Part shown: piece after piece, positions 45,570 through 57,127 of the stretch
How the letters are laid out: every line of letters begins with the position of its first letter
Position numbering within the stretch: the first letter of the stretch is position 1
Assembly (NCBI GenBank): GCA_963921425.1
Contig: OY992834.1
Coordinates: 23,759,923 to 23,823,922, forward strand
DNA length: 64,000 nucleotides
Reading direction: 5' to 3'
Source: Dryas octopetala
Lineage: Eukaryota > Streptophyta > Magnoliopsida > Rosales > Rosaceae
Program-made: the position numbers and the translations under genes
The notes under the pieces: model-generated
Database searches by the model: none
The model's input: only the letters and a program-made list of their open reading frames with translations
What the model was told of the DNA's origin: nothing

Positions 45570-46918
45570 AGAATGACCCCAGACAGCATACCAGGCTTTT
45601 AGCCAGTTTGGTAAAGGCTTTTGGCCAGTTGTTTTAAACTGGAGAAACCAAGAATGGGTAAACTCTTGGTTTTGGTAAAGTAAAGAGACTTCCCAAGCTT
45701 TAACATAGTCATAGTAATCAAAACGATTTGGGATAAGCCCCTATTCCATATTGAAACGCTGTTTAGCGAAAAGGGATGTTCCCCATTTATCAGGTGTGAT
45801 GAAATCACAAATGATGAAATGAGAAAAGGCCAAAACCATTCCAAAGCCCATTCCAGAGCAAAAGAGGGCCTACCAAGAAAAGATATCCAGGTAAGAGTAG
45901 TTAGCCCAAACTGTTCACAGAAATCACCCATTTCTTTTCCTTTAAGAAATTTCTCCTTTTCAAGCTGCTTTTTTAGCTTCATGTCTATACATATGGCTAT
46001 ACCTTGAGCACAAATTTCACTGTGGAGTTCTCCATACGTACAATTTCTGAAGGGGATCGTTCCACCATACTTAGCTTTTAGCCTTTGCCTAACCTTTTCT
46101 CCGAAGAGCGGTGGTAATCCGGAAAGAAATTTCTCTTTCCAGAAATCAGAGTGACAGTCATCTCTAGTAAAGACCCTGGCCATAAAAACATCTTTATACC
46201 ACCTGTATTCAGTAAGGCTTGCACATTTTAAGTTCATAAGAACTTCTCTAGATTTATTAGCCCTTAACCTTCCTGTTCCTGCAAAATGGAGAGTTAATGT
46301 ATAAATCAAAGTATTAACTGCATCTACTTCTGCTGTTTGGGTCATGGTTTGCCCTTCAATCTTGACAACTGGTTTAGTTGCACTTAATATTGCTTGTTTA
46401 TCTGCTTCTGGTAAGAAATCCCACCAACCTCTTAGTTGGCCTGCAAAACCTGCAATAATTGCTCCAGCAATTTGTTTTTCTGTATTGTTAGACGAGGCTC
46501 TATAAGCAGTAGCTAAAATCATCATATGCTTAAAAGTATCAAGAATTTGGTACTCAGTCTTACCATCAATATTCCATTCAACAATGGAATTTCCATCATA
46601 CCTTGCAGAGTCATTGTACCAATTTTCTTCATACTGCATATCTACAGGTGTGAGCCTATGGTAGTAATTCTTTGTAGGGGCAAACTGGGGTTTTCCTTGG
46701 AAACCATAGCTGGACCTTGAATTATAGGTGAGCCTATTAATATCTAAGGATTGAACAGGATTTTTATCTTGTTCATTGTCAGAATCCATGAAAGCTTCTT
46801 TCATCTCATCTATCTCTGAATCAGATCCAGATTTAGATAAGACATTTATCATTTGTTTCTCTTTTGTTTTCATTTGTAGGTTATTTAACCTATTTGTGAT
46901 TTCTTCAACTAATTCTGA
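45570..46918 (-). pseudogene. Viral coat-protein-like region, left arm, with inserted ORF2 segment
   Basis: The frame at 46873-45599 carries the coat-like core of caulimovirids (AGAIIAGFAGQLRGWWDFLP, then LTEYRWYKDVFMARVF). At its C-terminal side, where the family has a CCHC zinc knuckle, it runs out of frame into a segment identical to part of viral ORF2. The right arm has the same change. Confidence 0.85.
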
Positions 46919-48380
46919 CTAGTTTCCTTTTGAAAGTTTAAATTCTCCTAAGTCTGGTGGTGGTTTAAAGATAGATTTATCTGTATCAAAGACCACACTA
47001 GGTTTTAAGTCTTCCTTTTTAAGAGCTAGTTCATTTAAACTATCCTTAATTCTACTGGCCTGTTCTCCTAAGGTCTGTAAAAACAGATTGGTATAATTGC
47101 TCTGTTGGACTAGGGCATCAATATGTTTATAATAAACTCTAGAGTCATCATCTACTCCAGAAAGAGATGAGGCTTTGGCTGGTGTAGCTATGCTGCCTGA
47201 AACAATTATAGGAACATTTGGAGGATGTACTGACCTTACTTTATCTCCTTCTTTGGTGGTCCATTCTTTAATGGAGCTTGTAATGGTGTTAATCGAAGCT
47301 TTTAGCTTTTCACTACCATGATTTTGGACCTTATGATAGAACCAATCCCAAAAGGGAATTTCCCTTTTAGTATTTTCCATGTAGGAAGTCCATTCAGCAT
47401 GGAAAGAGATCCTTTGCATATTGTCAAAGTTCTCGTGGAACCAGGCTCTTTTAAGCCTATGCTTTGGGCTCATAAACTCTGCTTTTAAAGCTTTAAGATC
47501 GTACTGGAAATGGGATGGGCCTTCATCTTCTAAAACATTAATTTGTGGCCCAGTATAAATTGGTCCCTGCACATCAGAAAAGGTTGGCCCAACTGGGTCA
47601 TCCTCTGCCTTAGATTTTTCAAAATCAGTATAAATAGGCTTACTGATTAATCCTTCTCTCTCTGTTCCAACCATCAATGGTTCATCCATGGTTCTAGATG
47701 AGACAGATCTTGGCAAGGTTACTGGTCGGCTTGGTGGGTTTTCTGGATAAGAAAACCTGGAGTTTGTGGATGTTCCAAGACGCGTAGATCTTAGATTGGA
47801 GAATCTAATTTCTACCTCGCCATCATCATGCTCCACGATCTGGTCAATTTCCTGATTTTGGAGAGGCCTTTCAGGTGCCTCTTGAGCTACTGTCCATTCT
47901 AGAGGGAGACTGACTTGATTCCAGCTAATTGTCCTCGGGACTGCCACATTAGATCTTTTTAAATCTGCTTGAAACATAATTGTTTTCCCTTCCTCATGCA
48001 AATCTTTTGCTCCTGGGCACAAGGTAGTCATTGCTTTATAATAGATCCTGTAAACAATGGCCATGTTCTCAGATCCTGGAATCATATCAAATCCATGGGA
48101 CTTGATGTTTAGAGTTAAGGCTTTCAGGATTCCTTTGTCAGTTAAGGATACAGAGAAATTAAGAAAGCAATTAAAAAATATAGGACCTTCACTTAGAGAG
48201 GATTCAACTACTCCAAGTAGAGAATCAGAAAACTTGTTATGCCTTTGATCCCTTACACAGACCAAGACAGAGGTATTTCAACCTGTTCTTACCAAAGGTT
48301 TTACCGCAACCTGGACTACACCTATGTGTAGGTATTTGAATTTTTTAGAAATATGCTGATTTAGCATACTTGGTGTTATT
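46919..48380 (-). pseudogene. Viral movement-protein region, left arm, 5' truncated
   Basis: A 30K-superfamily movement protein, the cell-to-cell transport protein of plant viruses, with GPIFFNCF and VSLTDKGILKALTLNIKSHG. It is joined at 48380, at codons for TPSMLNQ, to the inverted leader of the next copy and so lacks its first ~85 codons. A TAG separates it from the coat region, as in the right arm. Confidence 0.88.
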
Positions 48381-48880
48381 AGTTTGATAGTAGTGTTGAG
48401 AACTGACGAGTGAAGGGCAGTTGAAGGCAGGTTTAGCCGTTGGTAAGTCTCAGGGAGTAACTCAGGTTCAGAAATCAAACACTAATATTTTCTAATCTCC
48501 TCTATGGCCAATCTCTTTAGAAGTTTTTCCAGATCTTCCGAAGCTAGTTCCTCAGGAAAGATGAAGTTGAACAATACCGAAGAAATAGTCTTTGTCGACT
48601 ATGAAAAGCAGCTCCAGAACTGGTCCATACCATCCTTTCCTACCAAGGAGATATACAGAAAAGGCACATTCGACTGGAGAACAGATTATGTTATCAAAAC
48701 AACAGAAAGGACAGTGCCCATCTCCAACGCTCAGGACAACTTCCAGTTGTTCACACCAAGTATGCTAAATCAGCATATTTCTAAAAATTCAAATACCTAC
48801 ACATAGGTGTAGTCCAGGTTGCGGTAAAACCTTTGGTAAGAACAGTTTTAAATACCTCGTCTTGGTCTGTGTAAGGGATC
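48381..48880 (+). pseudogene. Viral leader and start of movement protein at left gap edge
   Basis: The leader (48381-48503) and first part of ORF1 match 49791-50293. Near the gap there are two or three single-base differences, including one that shifts the frame near 48785. This is probably the end of one contig, repeated on the other side of the gap. Confidence 0.85.
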
Positions 48881-49080
48881 NNNNNNNNNNNNNNNNNNNN
48901 NNNNNNNNNNNNNNNNNNNNNNNNNNNNNNNNNNNNNNNNNNNNNNNNNNNNNNNNNNNNNNNNNNNNNNNNNNNNNNNNNNNNNNNNNNNNNNNNNNNN
49001 NNNNNNNNNNNNNNNNNNNNNNNNNNNNNNNNNNNNNNNNNNNNNNNNNNNNNNNNNNNNNNNNNNNNNNNNNNNNNNNN
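48881..49080. other. Assembly gap of 200 N
   Basis: Exactly 200 unknown bases, a conventional placeholder length. Any ORF running through it is meaningless. Confidence 0.99.
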
Positions 49081-49790
49081 CCAACCAATGGTTCATCCAT
49101 GGTTCTAGATGAGACAGATCTTGGCAAGGTTACTGGTCGGCTTGGTGGGTTTTCTGGATAAGAAAACCTGGAGTTTGTGGATGTTCCAAGACGCGTAGAT
49201 CTTAGATTGGAGAATCTAATTTCTACCTCGCCATCATCATGCTCCACGATCTGGTCAATTTCCTGATTTTGGAGAGGCCTTTCAGGTGCCTCTTGAGCTA
49301 CTGTCCATTCTAGAGGGAGACTGACTTGATTCCAGCTAATTGTCCTCGGGACTGCCACATTAGATCTTTTTAAATCTGCTTGAAACATAATTGTTTTCCC
49401 TTCCTCATGCAAATCTTTTGCTCCTGGGCACAAGGTAGTCATTGCTTTATAATAGATCCTGTAAACAATGGCCATGTTCTCAGATCCTGGAATCATATCA
49501 AATCCATGGGACTTGATGTTTAGAGTTAAGGCTTTCAGGATTCCTTTGTCAGTTAAGGATACAGAGAAATTAAGAAAGCAATTAAAAAATATAGGACCTT
49601 CACTTAGAGAGGATTCAACTACTCCAAGTAGAGAATCAGAAAACTTGTTATGCCTTTGATCCCTTACACAGACCAAGACAGAGGTATTTCAACCTGTTCT
49701 TACCAAAGGTTTTACCGCAACCTGGACTACACCTATGTGTAGGTATTTGAATTTTTTAGAAATATGCTGATTTAGCATACTTGGTGTTAT
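49081..49790 (-). pseudogene. Viral movement-protein piece at right gap edge (inverted)
   Basis: Identical to 47668-48380 apart from a three-base difference at the gap edge. It joins at 49790 to the plus-strand leader exactly as 48380 does. I read it as the same genomic segment assembled twice. Confidence 0.88.
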
Positions 49791-49914
49791 TAGTTTGATA
49801 GTAGTGTTGAGAACTGACGAGTGAAGGGCAGTTGAAGGCAGGTTTAGCCGTTGGTAAGTCTCAGGGAGTAACTCAGGTTCAGAAATCAAACACTAATATT
49901 TTCTAATCTCCTCT

Positions 49915-51621
49915 ATGGCCAATCTCTTTAGAAGTTTTTCCAGATCTTCCGAAGCTAGTTCCTCAGGAAAGATGAAGTTGAACAATACCGAAGAAATAGT
50001 CTTTGTCGACTATGAAAAGCAGCTCCAGAACTGGTCCATACCATCCTTTCCTACCAAGGAGATATACAGAAAAGGCACATTCGACTGGAGAACAGATTAT
50101 GTTATCAAAACAACAGAAAGGACAGTGCCCATCTCCAACGCTCAGGACAACTTCCAGTTGTTCACACCAAGTATGCTAAATCAGCATATTTCTAAAAAAT
50201 TCAAATACCTACACATAGGTGTAGTCCAGGTTGCGGTAAAACCTTTGGTAAGAACAGGTTTAAATACCTCTGTCTTGGTCTGTGTAAGGGATCAAAGGCA
50301 TAACAAGTTTTCTGATTCTCTACTTGGAGTAGTTGAATCCTCTCTAAGTGAAGGTCCTATATTTTTTAATTGCTTTCCTAATTTCTCTGTATCCTTAACT
50401 GACAAAGGAATCCTGAAAGCCTTAACTCTAAACATCAAGTCCCATGGATTTGATATGATTTCAGGATCTGAGAACATGGCCATTGTTTACAGGATCTATT
50501 ATAAAGCAATGACTACCTTGTGCCTAGGAGCAAAAGATTTGAATGAGGAAGGGAAAACAATTATGTTTCAAGCAGATCTAAAAAGATCTAATGTGGCAGT
50601 CCCGAGGACAATTAGCTGGAATCAAGTCAGTCTCCCTCTAGAATGGACAGTAGCTCAAGAGGCACCTGAAAGGCCTCTCCAAAATCAGGAAATTGACCAG
50701 ATCGTGGAGCATGATGATGGCGAGGTACAAATTAGATTCTCCAATCTAAGATCTACGTGTCTTGGAACATCCACAAACTCCAGGTTTTCTTATCCAGAAA
50801 ACCCACCAAGCCGACCAGTAACCTTGCCAAGATCTGTCTCATCCAGAACCATGGATGAACCATTGATGGTTGGAACAGAGAGAGAAGGATTAATCAGTAA
50901 GCTTATTTATACTGATTTTGAAAAATCTAATGCAGAGGATGACCCAGTTGGGCCAACCTTTTCTGATGTGCAGGGACCAATTTATACAAGGCCACAAATT
51001 AATGTTTTAGAAGATGAAGGCCCATCCCATTTCCAGTACGATCTCAAAGCTTTAAAAGCAGAGTTTATGAGCCCAAAGCATAGGCTTAAAAGAGCCTGGT
51101 TCCACGAGAACTTTGACAATATGCAAAGGATCTCTTTCCATGCTGAATGGACTTCCTACATGGAAAATACTAAAAGGGAAATTCCCTTTTGGGATTGGTT
51201 CTATCATAAGGTCCAAAATCATGGTAGTGAAAAGCTAAAAGCTTCGATTAACACCATTACAAGCTCCATTAAAGAATGGACCACCAAAGAAGGAGATAAA
51301 GTAAGGTCAGTACATCCTCCAAATGTTCCTATAATTGTTTCAGGCAGCATAGCTACACCAGCCAAAGCCTCATCTCTTTCTGGAGTAGATGATGACTCTA
51401 GAGTTTATTATAAACATATTGATGCCCTAGTCCAACAGAGCAATTATACCAATCTGTTTTTACAGACCTTAGGAGAACAGGCCAGTAGAATTAAGGATAG
51501 TTTAAATGAACTAGCTCCTAAAAAGGAAGACTTAAAACCTAGTGTGGTCTTTGATACAGATAAATCTATCTTTAAACCACCACCAGACTTAGGAGAATTT
51601 AAACTTTCAAAAGGAAACTAG
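49915..51621 (+). pseudogene. Viral ORF1 part 1: movement protein (right arm)
   Basis: A 568-codon frame from the ATG at 49915, preceded by a leader of about 125 bases. The 30K-type movement core lies around residues 100-215. A spacer rich in Pro/Ser follows, then an Asp/Glu-rich region with PFWDWFYHK. A TAG at 51619-51621 ends it, but the same frame continues open beyond, into the coat-like region, so ORF1 was one polyprotein or the stop is leaky. The TAG is present in the left arm too. Confidence 0.88.
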
Positions 51622-52929
51622 TCAGAATTAGTTGAAGAAATCACAAATAGGTTAAATAACCTACAAATGAAAACAAAAGAGAAACAAATGATAAATGTCT
51701 TATCTAAATCTGGATCTGATTCAGAGATAGATGAGATGAAAGAAGCTTTCATGGATTCTGACAATGAACAAGATAAAAATCATGTTCAATCCTTAGATAT
51801 TAATAGGCTCACCTATAATTCAAGGTCCAGCTATGGTTTCCAAGTAAAACCCCAGTTTGCCCCTACAAGGAATTACTACCATAGGCCCACACCTGTAGAT
51901 ATGCAGTATGAAGAAAATTGGTACAATGACTCTGTAAGGTATGATGGAAATTCCATTGTTGAATGGAATATTGATGGTAAGACTGAGTACCAAATTCTTG
52001 ATACTTTTAAGCATATGATGATGTTAGCTACTGCTTATAGAGCCTCGTCTAACAATACAGAAAAACAAATTGCTGGAGCAATTATTGCAGGTTTTGCAGG
52101 CCAACTAAGAGGTTGGTGGGATTTCTTACCAGAAGCAGATAAACAAGCAATATTAAGTGCAACTAAACCAGTTGTCAAGATTGAAGGGCAAACCATGACC
52201 CAAACAGCAGAAGGAGATGCAGTTAATACTCTGATTTATACATTAACTCTCCATTTTGCAGGAACAAGAAGGTTAATGGCTAATAAATCTAAAGAAGTTC
52301 TTATGAACTTAAAATGTGCAAGCCTTACTGAATACAGGTGGTATAAAGATGTTTTTATGGCCAGGGTCTTTACTAGAGATGACTGTCACTCTGATTTCTG
52401 GAAAGAGAAATTTCTTTCCGGATTACCGCCGCTCTTCGGAGAAAAGGTTAGGCAAAGGCTAAAAGCTAAGTATGGTGGAACGATCCCCTTCAGAAATTGT
52501 ACGTATGGAGAACTCCACAGTGAAATTTGTGCTCAAGGTATAGCCATATGTATAGACATGAAGCTTGAAAAGGAGAAATTTCTTAAAGGAAAAGAAATGG
52601 GTGATTTTTGTGAACAGTTTGGGCTAACTACCCTTACCCGGATATCTTTTCTTGGTAGGCCCTCTTTTGCTCTGGAATGGGCTTTGGAATGGTTTTGGCC
52701 TTTTCTCATTTCATCATTTGTGATTTCATCACACCTGATGAATGGGGAACATCCCTTTTCGCTAAACAGCGTTTCAATATGGAACAGGGGCTTATCCCAA
52801 ATCGTTTTGATTACTATGACTATGTTAAAGCTTGGGAAGTCTCTTTACTTTACCAAAACCAAGAGTTTACCCATTCTTGGTTTCTCCAGTTTAAAACAAC
52901 TGGCCAAAAGCCTTTACCAAACTGGCTAA
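51622..52929 (+). pseudogene. Viral ORF1 part 2: coat-like region (right arm), with inserted ORF2 segment
   Basis: The frame matches that of the movement protein. The coat-like core is followed by LHSEICAQGIAICIDMKL and GDFCEQFG. From 52698 to 52993 the DNA is a copy of 55802-56097, read out of frame here. The zinc-knuckle region expected at this place is missing. A 12-base in-frame deletion relative to the left arm lies near 52565. Confidence 0.85.
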
Positions 52930-52993
52930 AAGCCTGGTATGCTGTCTGGGGTCATTCTCCAGACATAATTCCTGCTCCAGTCATGGACAGCTT

Positions 52994-54294
52994 GATGAGC
53001 TTAAAGAACAAATTAAACATTTGTCTTTTTACTCTGATTATTCTGATAATGAGATTGCAGGCCTTAGTGACTCTGAAAGATCTGATTCTAGCCAGGATAA
53101 CTGTAATTGTAAAACCATTAATGTTATCACTAAGCAAGATGATTTTTGTTAGACCTTATTGACAGGATAGAAAATCCCGGCGAGAAAAGAAAAGCTTTGG
53201 AAGGATACTTGGAAACCTTAAAAGAGGAACCTGAACAAGAAGAGAAAAGGGAACACGATAAGGTTAAGAAATCTTATGAACCCTATTCATTTCAAGAAGT
53301 CCTTAATAGAATTAAGGGACCACAACAAAAGGAGGTAACAATTGCTGACCTAAAGACTGAGGTCAATCAGCTCAAAAAAGAAGTCAAACTCCTTAAAACA
53401 AGGGTGGAGGTCTTAGAAACCCACCAAGTGAATGAAGAAGACTTCAATCAATACTTCCCTGGAGAAGGACTTAGTCAACAAGGAGAAAATCAAGACTTAG
53501 TCCAACACATACAAAGTATTGAGAAAATTATATACCAAAAATGGTATACAGAGGTAACGATAATAGCAAATGTTAATGAAAAAACCTTTTATTTTCTCAC
53601 TGTTGCCCTCATTGATTCAGGAGCTGACTCAAATTGTCTGAGGGAAGGACTGGTTCCATCAAGATTCTTTAGCAAGACCAGTCAGGAGCTAAGGGTAGCC
53701 AATGGAAAAAAGATGAACATCAAATACAAGCTACCACACTCAGCAGTCTGTAATAATGGTGTTTGTCTTGACACACCATTCATCCTGGTTAAAGATCTGA
53801 ACCAGGCTTGCATCTTGGGAACACCTTTTCTTAGCACTCTTTACCAGTCAGGGCCTCTCTCTATAGATCAAACAGAGATTAAAGGTAAAATACAGGGTAT
53901 AAATGTAACTTTCCCTTTCATGATAGAACCCTTAGTTCGGCAAGTAAATTCTCTAAATAACCTTATTAAGGGAAAAGAGAAGTTTATAATGTCATTAAAA
54001 GGAGAAATTAAAAACAAAAGGATTATGCAAATGTTGCAAGATCCAAAGGTTGAGAAGAAAGTGCAAGATCTAAAAGATCTTATTACAATGGAAGTTTGCT
54101 CTGATCTTCCAACAGCCTTTTGGAACAGGGAAAGACACATTGTTAGTCTTCCTTATGAACCTGACTTTAAAGAGTCTATGATACCCACCAAGGCCAGGCC
54201 CATCCAAATGAATAAAGCTCATTTGGAGCTATGTGAAAAAGAAATCGAGGATCTCTTAAAAAAGGGATTAAATCGGAAAAGCAAATCCCCATAG
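52994..54294 (+). pseudogene. Viral ORF1 part 3: linker and aspartic protease (right arm)
   Basis: After the inserted segment an Asp/Ser-rich linker reads in one frame to about 53150, where a one-base shift leads into the frame starting LDLIDRIENPG. A coiled-coil-like KTEVNQLKKEVKLLKTRVEV segment precedes the retropepsin motif LIDSGADSN. An in-frame TAG at 54292-54294 interrupts the polyprotein just before RT. The left arm ends before this point. Confidence 0.87.
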
Positions 54295-55566
54295 AGCTGT
54301 CCAGCCTTCTATGTTGAGAAAGCAGCAGAAATTGAACGCGGAGTTCCAAGGTTAGTAATTAATTATAAAGCGTTAAATAAAGCCTTAAGATGGATTAGGT
54401 ATCCTATCCCAAACAAAAGGGATTTGTTAAATAGATTACATGAAGCTGTGATCTTCTCAAAATTTGATATGAAATCTGGATTTTGGCAAGTCCAAATCAA
54501 AGAAGAAGAAAGGTACAAAACAGCTTTCACTGTACCCTTCGGGCATTACGAATGGAATGTTATGCCATTCGGACTCAAAAATGCACCATCAGAATTCCAA
54601 AATATCATAAATGATATTTTCAATCCTTATTCCTCTTTCACTATTACTTATATTGATGATGTTTTAATTTATTCTTCCTCTCTGGAAGAACATTTTAAAC
54701 ATGTTAACATCTTTCTTAAGGTAGTGAAAAATGCAGGGTTGGTGGTCTCAAGTAAGAAAATAGTCTTATTCCAGACTAAAATAAGGTTCCTTGGACACAA
54801 CATTGATCAAGGAACAATTATTCCTATTGACAGAGCTATTGCGTTTGCCGATAAGTTCCCAGATGAATTAAAAGACAAAACGCAATTACAGAGGTTTTTG
54901 GGAAGTCTAAATTATGTCTCAGACTTCTACCAAGATCTTGCTAAAATAAGCAAGCCATTATACGAGAGGTTAAAAAAGAACCCTCCACCTTGGGATAAAA
55001 AACATACCCAAGCTGTAAAAGCCTTAAAGGCTCATGTCAAAGAACTCCCTTGCCTATCCATTCCTAAACCAGGAATGTTCAAAATTGTGGAAACAGATGC
55101 TTCAGAAAAAGGATACGGAGGAATCCTAAAACAGAAGAATTTAAACTCAAAAAAGGAAGAATTAGTGAGATTCACTTCGGGAGTCTGGAATAGTGCTCAA
55201 AAGAATTATGCCACAATTAAAAAAGAAATTTTGGCTATCGTTTTAACTGTTACCAAATTCGAAAGTGATTTGTTAAATCAAAAGTTTTTAATACGTGTTG
55301 ATTGCAAAGCTGCCAAAGAAGTTTTACTAAAAGATGTTAAAAACTTAGCTTCCAAACAAATTTTTGCCAGATGGCAGGCCATTCTTTCAGCTTTTGATTT
55401 TGACATAGAATACATAAAAGGGGAGGATAACTCTCTTCCTAATTTTCTAACAAGAGAATTTCTGCAGGGCAAGAATGAGGAGAGGTTCATATTTCAGGAG
55501 AGGTTCAGGCTCAAGAATGAACCAGAGGCAACAGAAGGAAGCTCAACAGCACACCCAGTGGCTTAG
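54295..55566 (+). pseudogene. Viral ORF1 part 4: reverse transcriptase and RNase H (right arm)
   Basis: The frame is open from just after the TAG to 55566. RT motifs include FSKFDMKSGFWQ, VMPFGLKNAP and YIDDVLIYSS, then RFLGHNI and RFLGSLNYVSDF. RNase H follows with VETDASEKGYGG. There is no integrase after it. In intact viruses this enzyme copies pregenomic RNA into DNA. As interrupted here, the polyprotein could not be made whole. Confidence 0.9.
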
Positions 55567-56533
55567 AGAGCCCCAGCCTGAGGAGCCTAAAAGGACTCCT
55601 TACTATCCCTCTTTGGAGGTATCTGTTGCAATAATTGAAAATCGGGATTTAACTAATCCTCCACCAAATGTTGATAAAAGGTACCTGGTGGATCACTGCA
55701 GCCCTGCATTGGGCAACAAAACTCGTGAATGGTACGAGGCAGTCTTAATAGACTGTGGTTCGGTGCAAATTAAGCATCACTTCAGAAATAGAGGGATTAT
55801 TGCCTTTTCTCATTTCATCATTTGTGATTTCATCACACCTGATGAATGGGGAACATCCCTTTTCGCTAAACAGCGTTTCAATATGGAACATGGGCTTATC
55901 CCAAATCGTTTTGATTACTATGACTATGTTAAAGCTTGGGAAGTCTCTTTACTTTACCAAAACCAAGAGTTTACCCATTCTTGGTTTCTCCAGTTTAAAA
56001 CAACTGGCCAAAAGCCTTTACCAAACTGGCTAAAAGCCTGGTATGCTGTCTGGGGTCATTCTCCAGACATAATTCCTGCTCCAGTCATGGACAGCTTAAC
56101 CCGATTTAAAAATTTTAATCAAGATGTTGTTCCCAATTGGGAAATCGGGTTGTGGTTCATATATTTTTACAGTGTTCCTTGGATCCTCAAATGGTCCTAT
56201 ACTGTCTCCCTGCCAAATGAAGATGAAGACATCTACATTCCCAATCTTCGCCGTTCCATTTGTGTCAAGTGGTGGGACAAGTTTAATTCTAAACCCATAG
56301 AGGGAGTTTCTTTTAAACCTAAAAGGGTTAAAGATATTTTGAGATCCTCTTCATCATCTTCCTCCTCTGATTCAGACAGGTTGAGGCATCTTGAGGCTGA
56401 ATGCAACGAGTTAAGAAACCAACTCCTTAGAAGGACTGGTAAAAGATCAGACACTGAAGCCCCTTCTTTTGACATCACCTCTGACAATGATAACGAGGAT
56501 GACTGTTTCGGAGTCTTCACCCCAATCAAGTAA
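55475..56533 (+). CDS. Viral ORF2, function unknown (right arm)
   Basis: 352 codons from the ATG at 55475, overlapping the end of ORF1 by about 90 bases in another frame. It starts basic and Gln-rich, then has a folded-looking, Trp/Tyr/Phe-rich middle (FSHFIICDFITPDEWGTSLF and GLWFIYFYSVPWILKWSYTV), and ends with a Ser run and a leucine-zipper-like acidic tail. I do not recognise a family with known function; a second ORF of unknown function after the polyprotein is described for some endogenous caulimovirids. It has no internal stop. Bases 55802-56097 are duplicated in the coat-like region. Confidence 0.7.
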   Translation: MRRGSYFRRGSGSRMNQRQQKEAQQHTQWLREPQPEEPKRTPYYPSLEVSVAIIENRDLTNPPPNVDKRYLVDHCSPALGNKTREWYEAVLIDCGSVQIKHHFRNRGIIAFSHFIICDFITPDEWGTSLFAKQRFNMEHGLIPNRFDYYDYVKAWEVSLLYQNQEFTHSWFLQFKTTGQKPLPNWLKAWYAVWGHSPDIIPAPVMDSLTRFKNFNQDVVPNWEIGLWFIYFYSVPWILKWSYTVSLPNEDEDIYIPNLRRSICVKWWDKFNSKPIEGVSFKPKRVKDILRSSSSSSSSDSDRLRHLEAECNELRNQLLRRTGKRSDTEAPSFDITSDNDNEDDCFGVFTPIK

Positions 56534-57086
56534 CTTTACTAAAAGTAAAGAAAAATCCCGTGATGCTTATCAGCATCTCTGATGGTCCCACTTATCTTTC
56601 GGTGGTTTAGCTTTTTGTAAAATAATTAAACTTTACTATTTACTTTTTGACTTTTGTTCACGGGGGTTGTACCCACCCTATCTTTCACTATTTGCTTTTA
56701 AAAGGATAAGATTCCTTGTCGGGCCAGCTGTTAGGTCTGGATCTTTCCTTTCTTTCTATTTAAAGAGGCAGGAGCCTCAATTGTAATCATCGAAGAATTT
56801 TAAGCTTTCTGAAGTGTGAGATTGTAAAAGTGTAAGTGTGCAAACAAGTCTCCTGTTAAGACTTGATATTAATATAAGTGTGAGAATTTGCTTTCAATCC
56901 CGGAGTATTCATTTCAATTCTGTAAGTTTGAATGTTCAATTTAATTTATGTTCTTCTATATGTTTGTTCATTTCAATTTATTCTGATTATACTTCTTAGT
57001 TTATATCTTTGGACTTTGCCAATCTTTAAAGTTAAAAAAGATTAATTTTTCGGTTTTAAAACCCTTCCCCTTACCTGGGATAGTTT
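56534..57086 (+). promoter_or_regulatory. Viral intergenic region with promoter
   Basis: Noncoding. TATTTAAA at 56757-56764 is a TATA-like box followed by AGGCAGGAGCC, where the pregenomic RNA would be expected to start. A/T-rich sequence with AATATAAG lies near 56870. Placement before the primer site fits a caulimovirid. Confidence 0.65.
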
Positions 57087-57100
57087 TGGTATCAGAGCCA
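57087..57100 (+). promoter_or_regulatory. tRNA-Met primer-binding site of the pararetrovirus
   Basis: TGGTATCAGAGCCA is fully complementary to the 3' end of initiator tRNA-Met, the primer for minus-strand DNA in Caulimoviridae and many LTR elements. Confidence 0.9.
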
Positions 57101-57127
57101 TTTTTCACGGGAGATAGTAGTAGGGGT

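Noticed and set aside
46526-46720. Short plus-strand ORFs over the left viral arm
   Set aside because: Antisense shadows of the minus-strand viral coat-like region.
48789-49676. ORFs crossing the N gap
   Set aside because: Unknown bases are translated as X; the continuity is artificial.
49800-49820. GTAGTG near the viral leader as a CACTA right end
   Set aside because: It is part of the conserved viral leader, repeated at 48390 and 57140.
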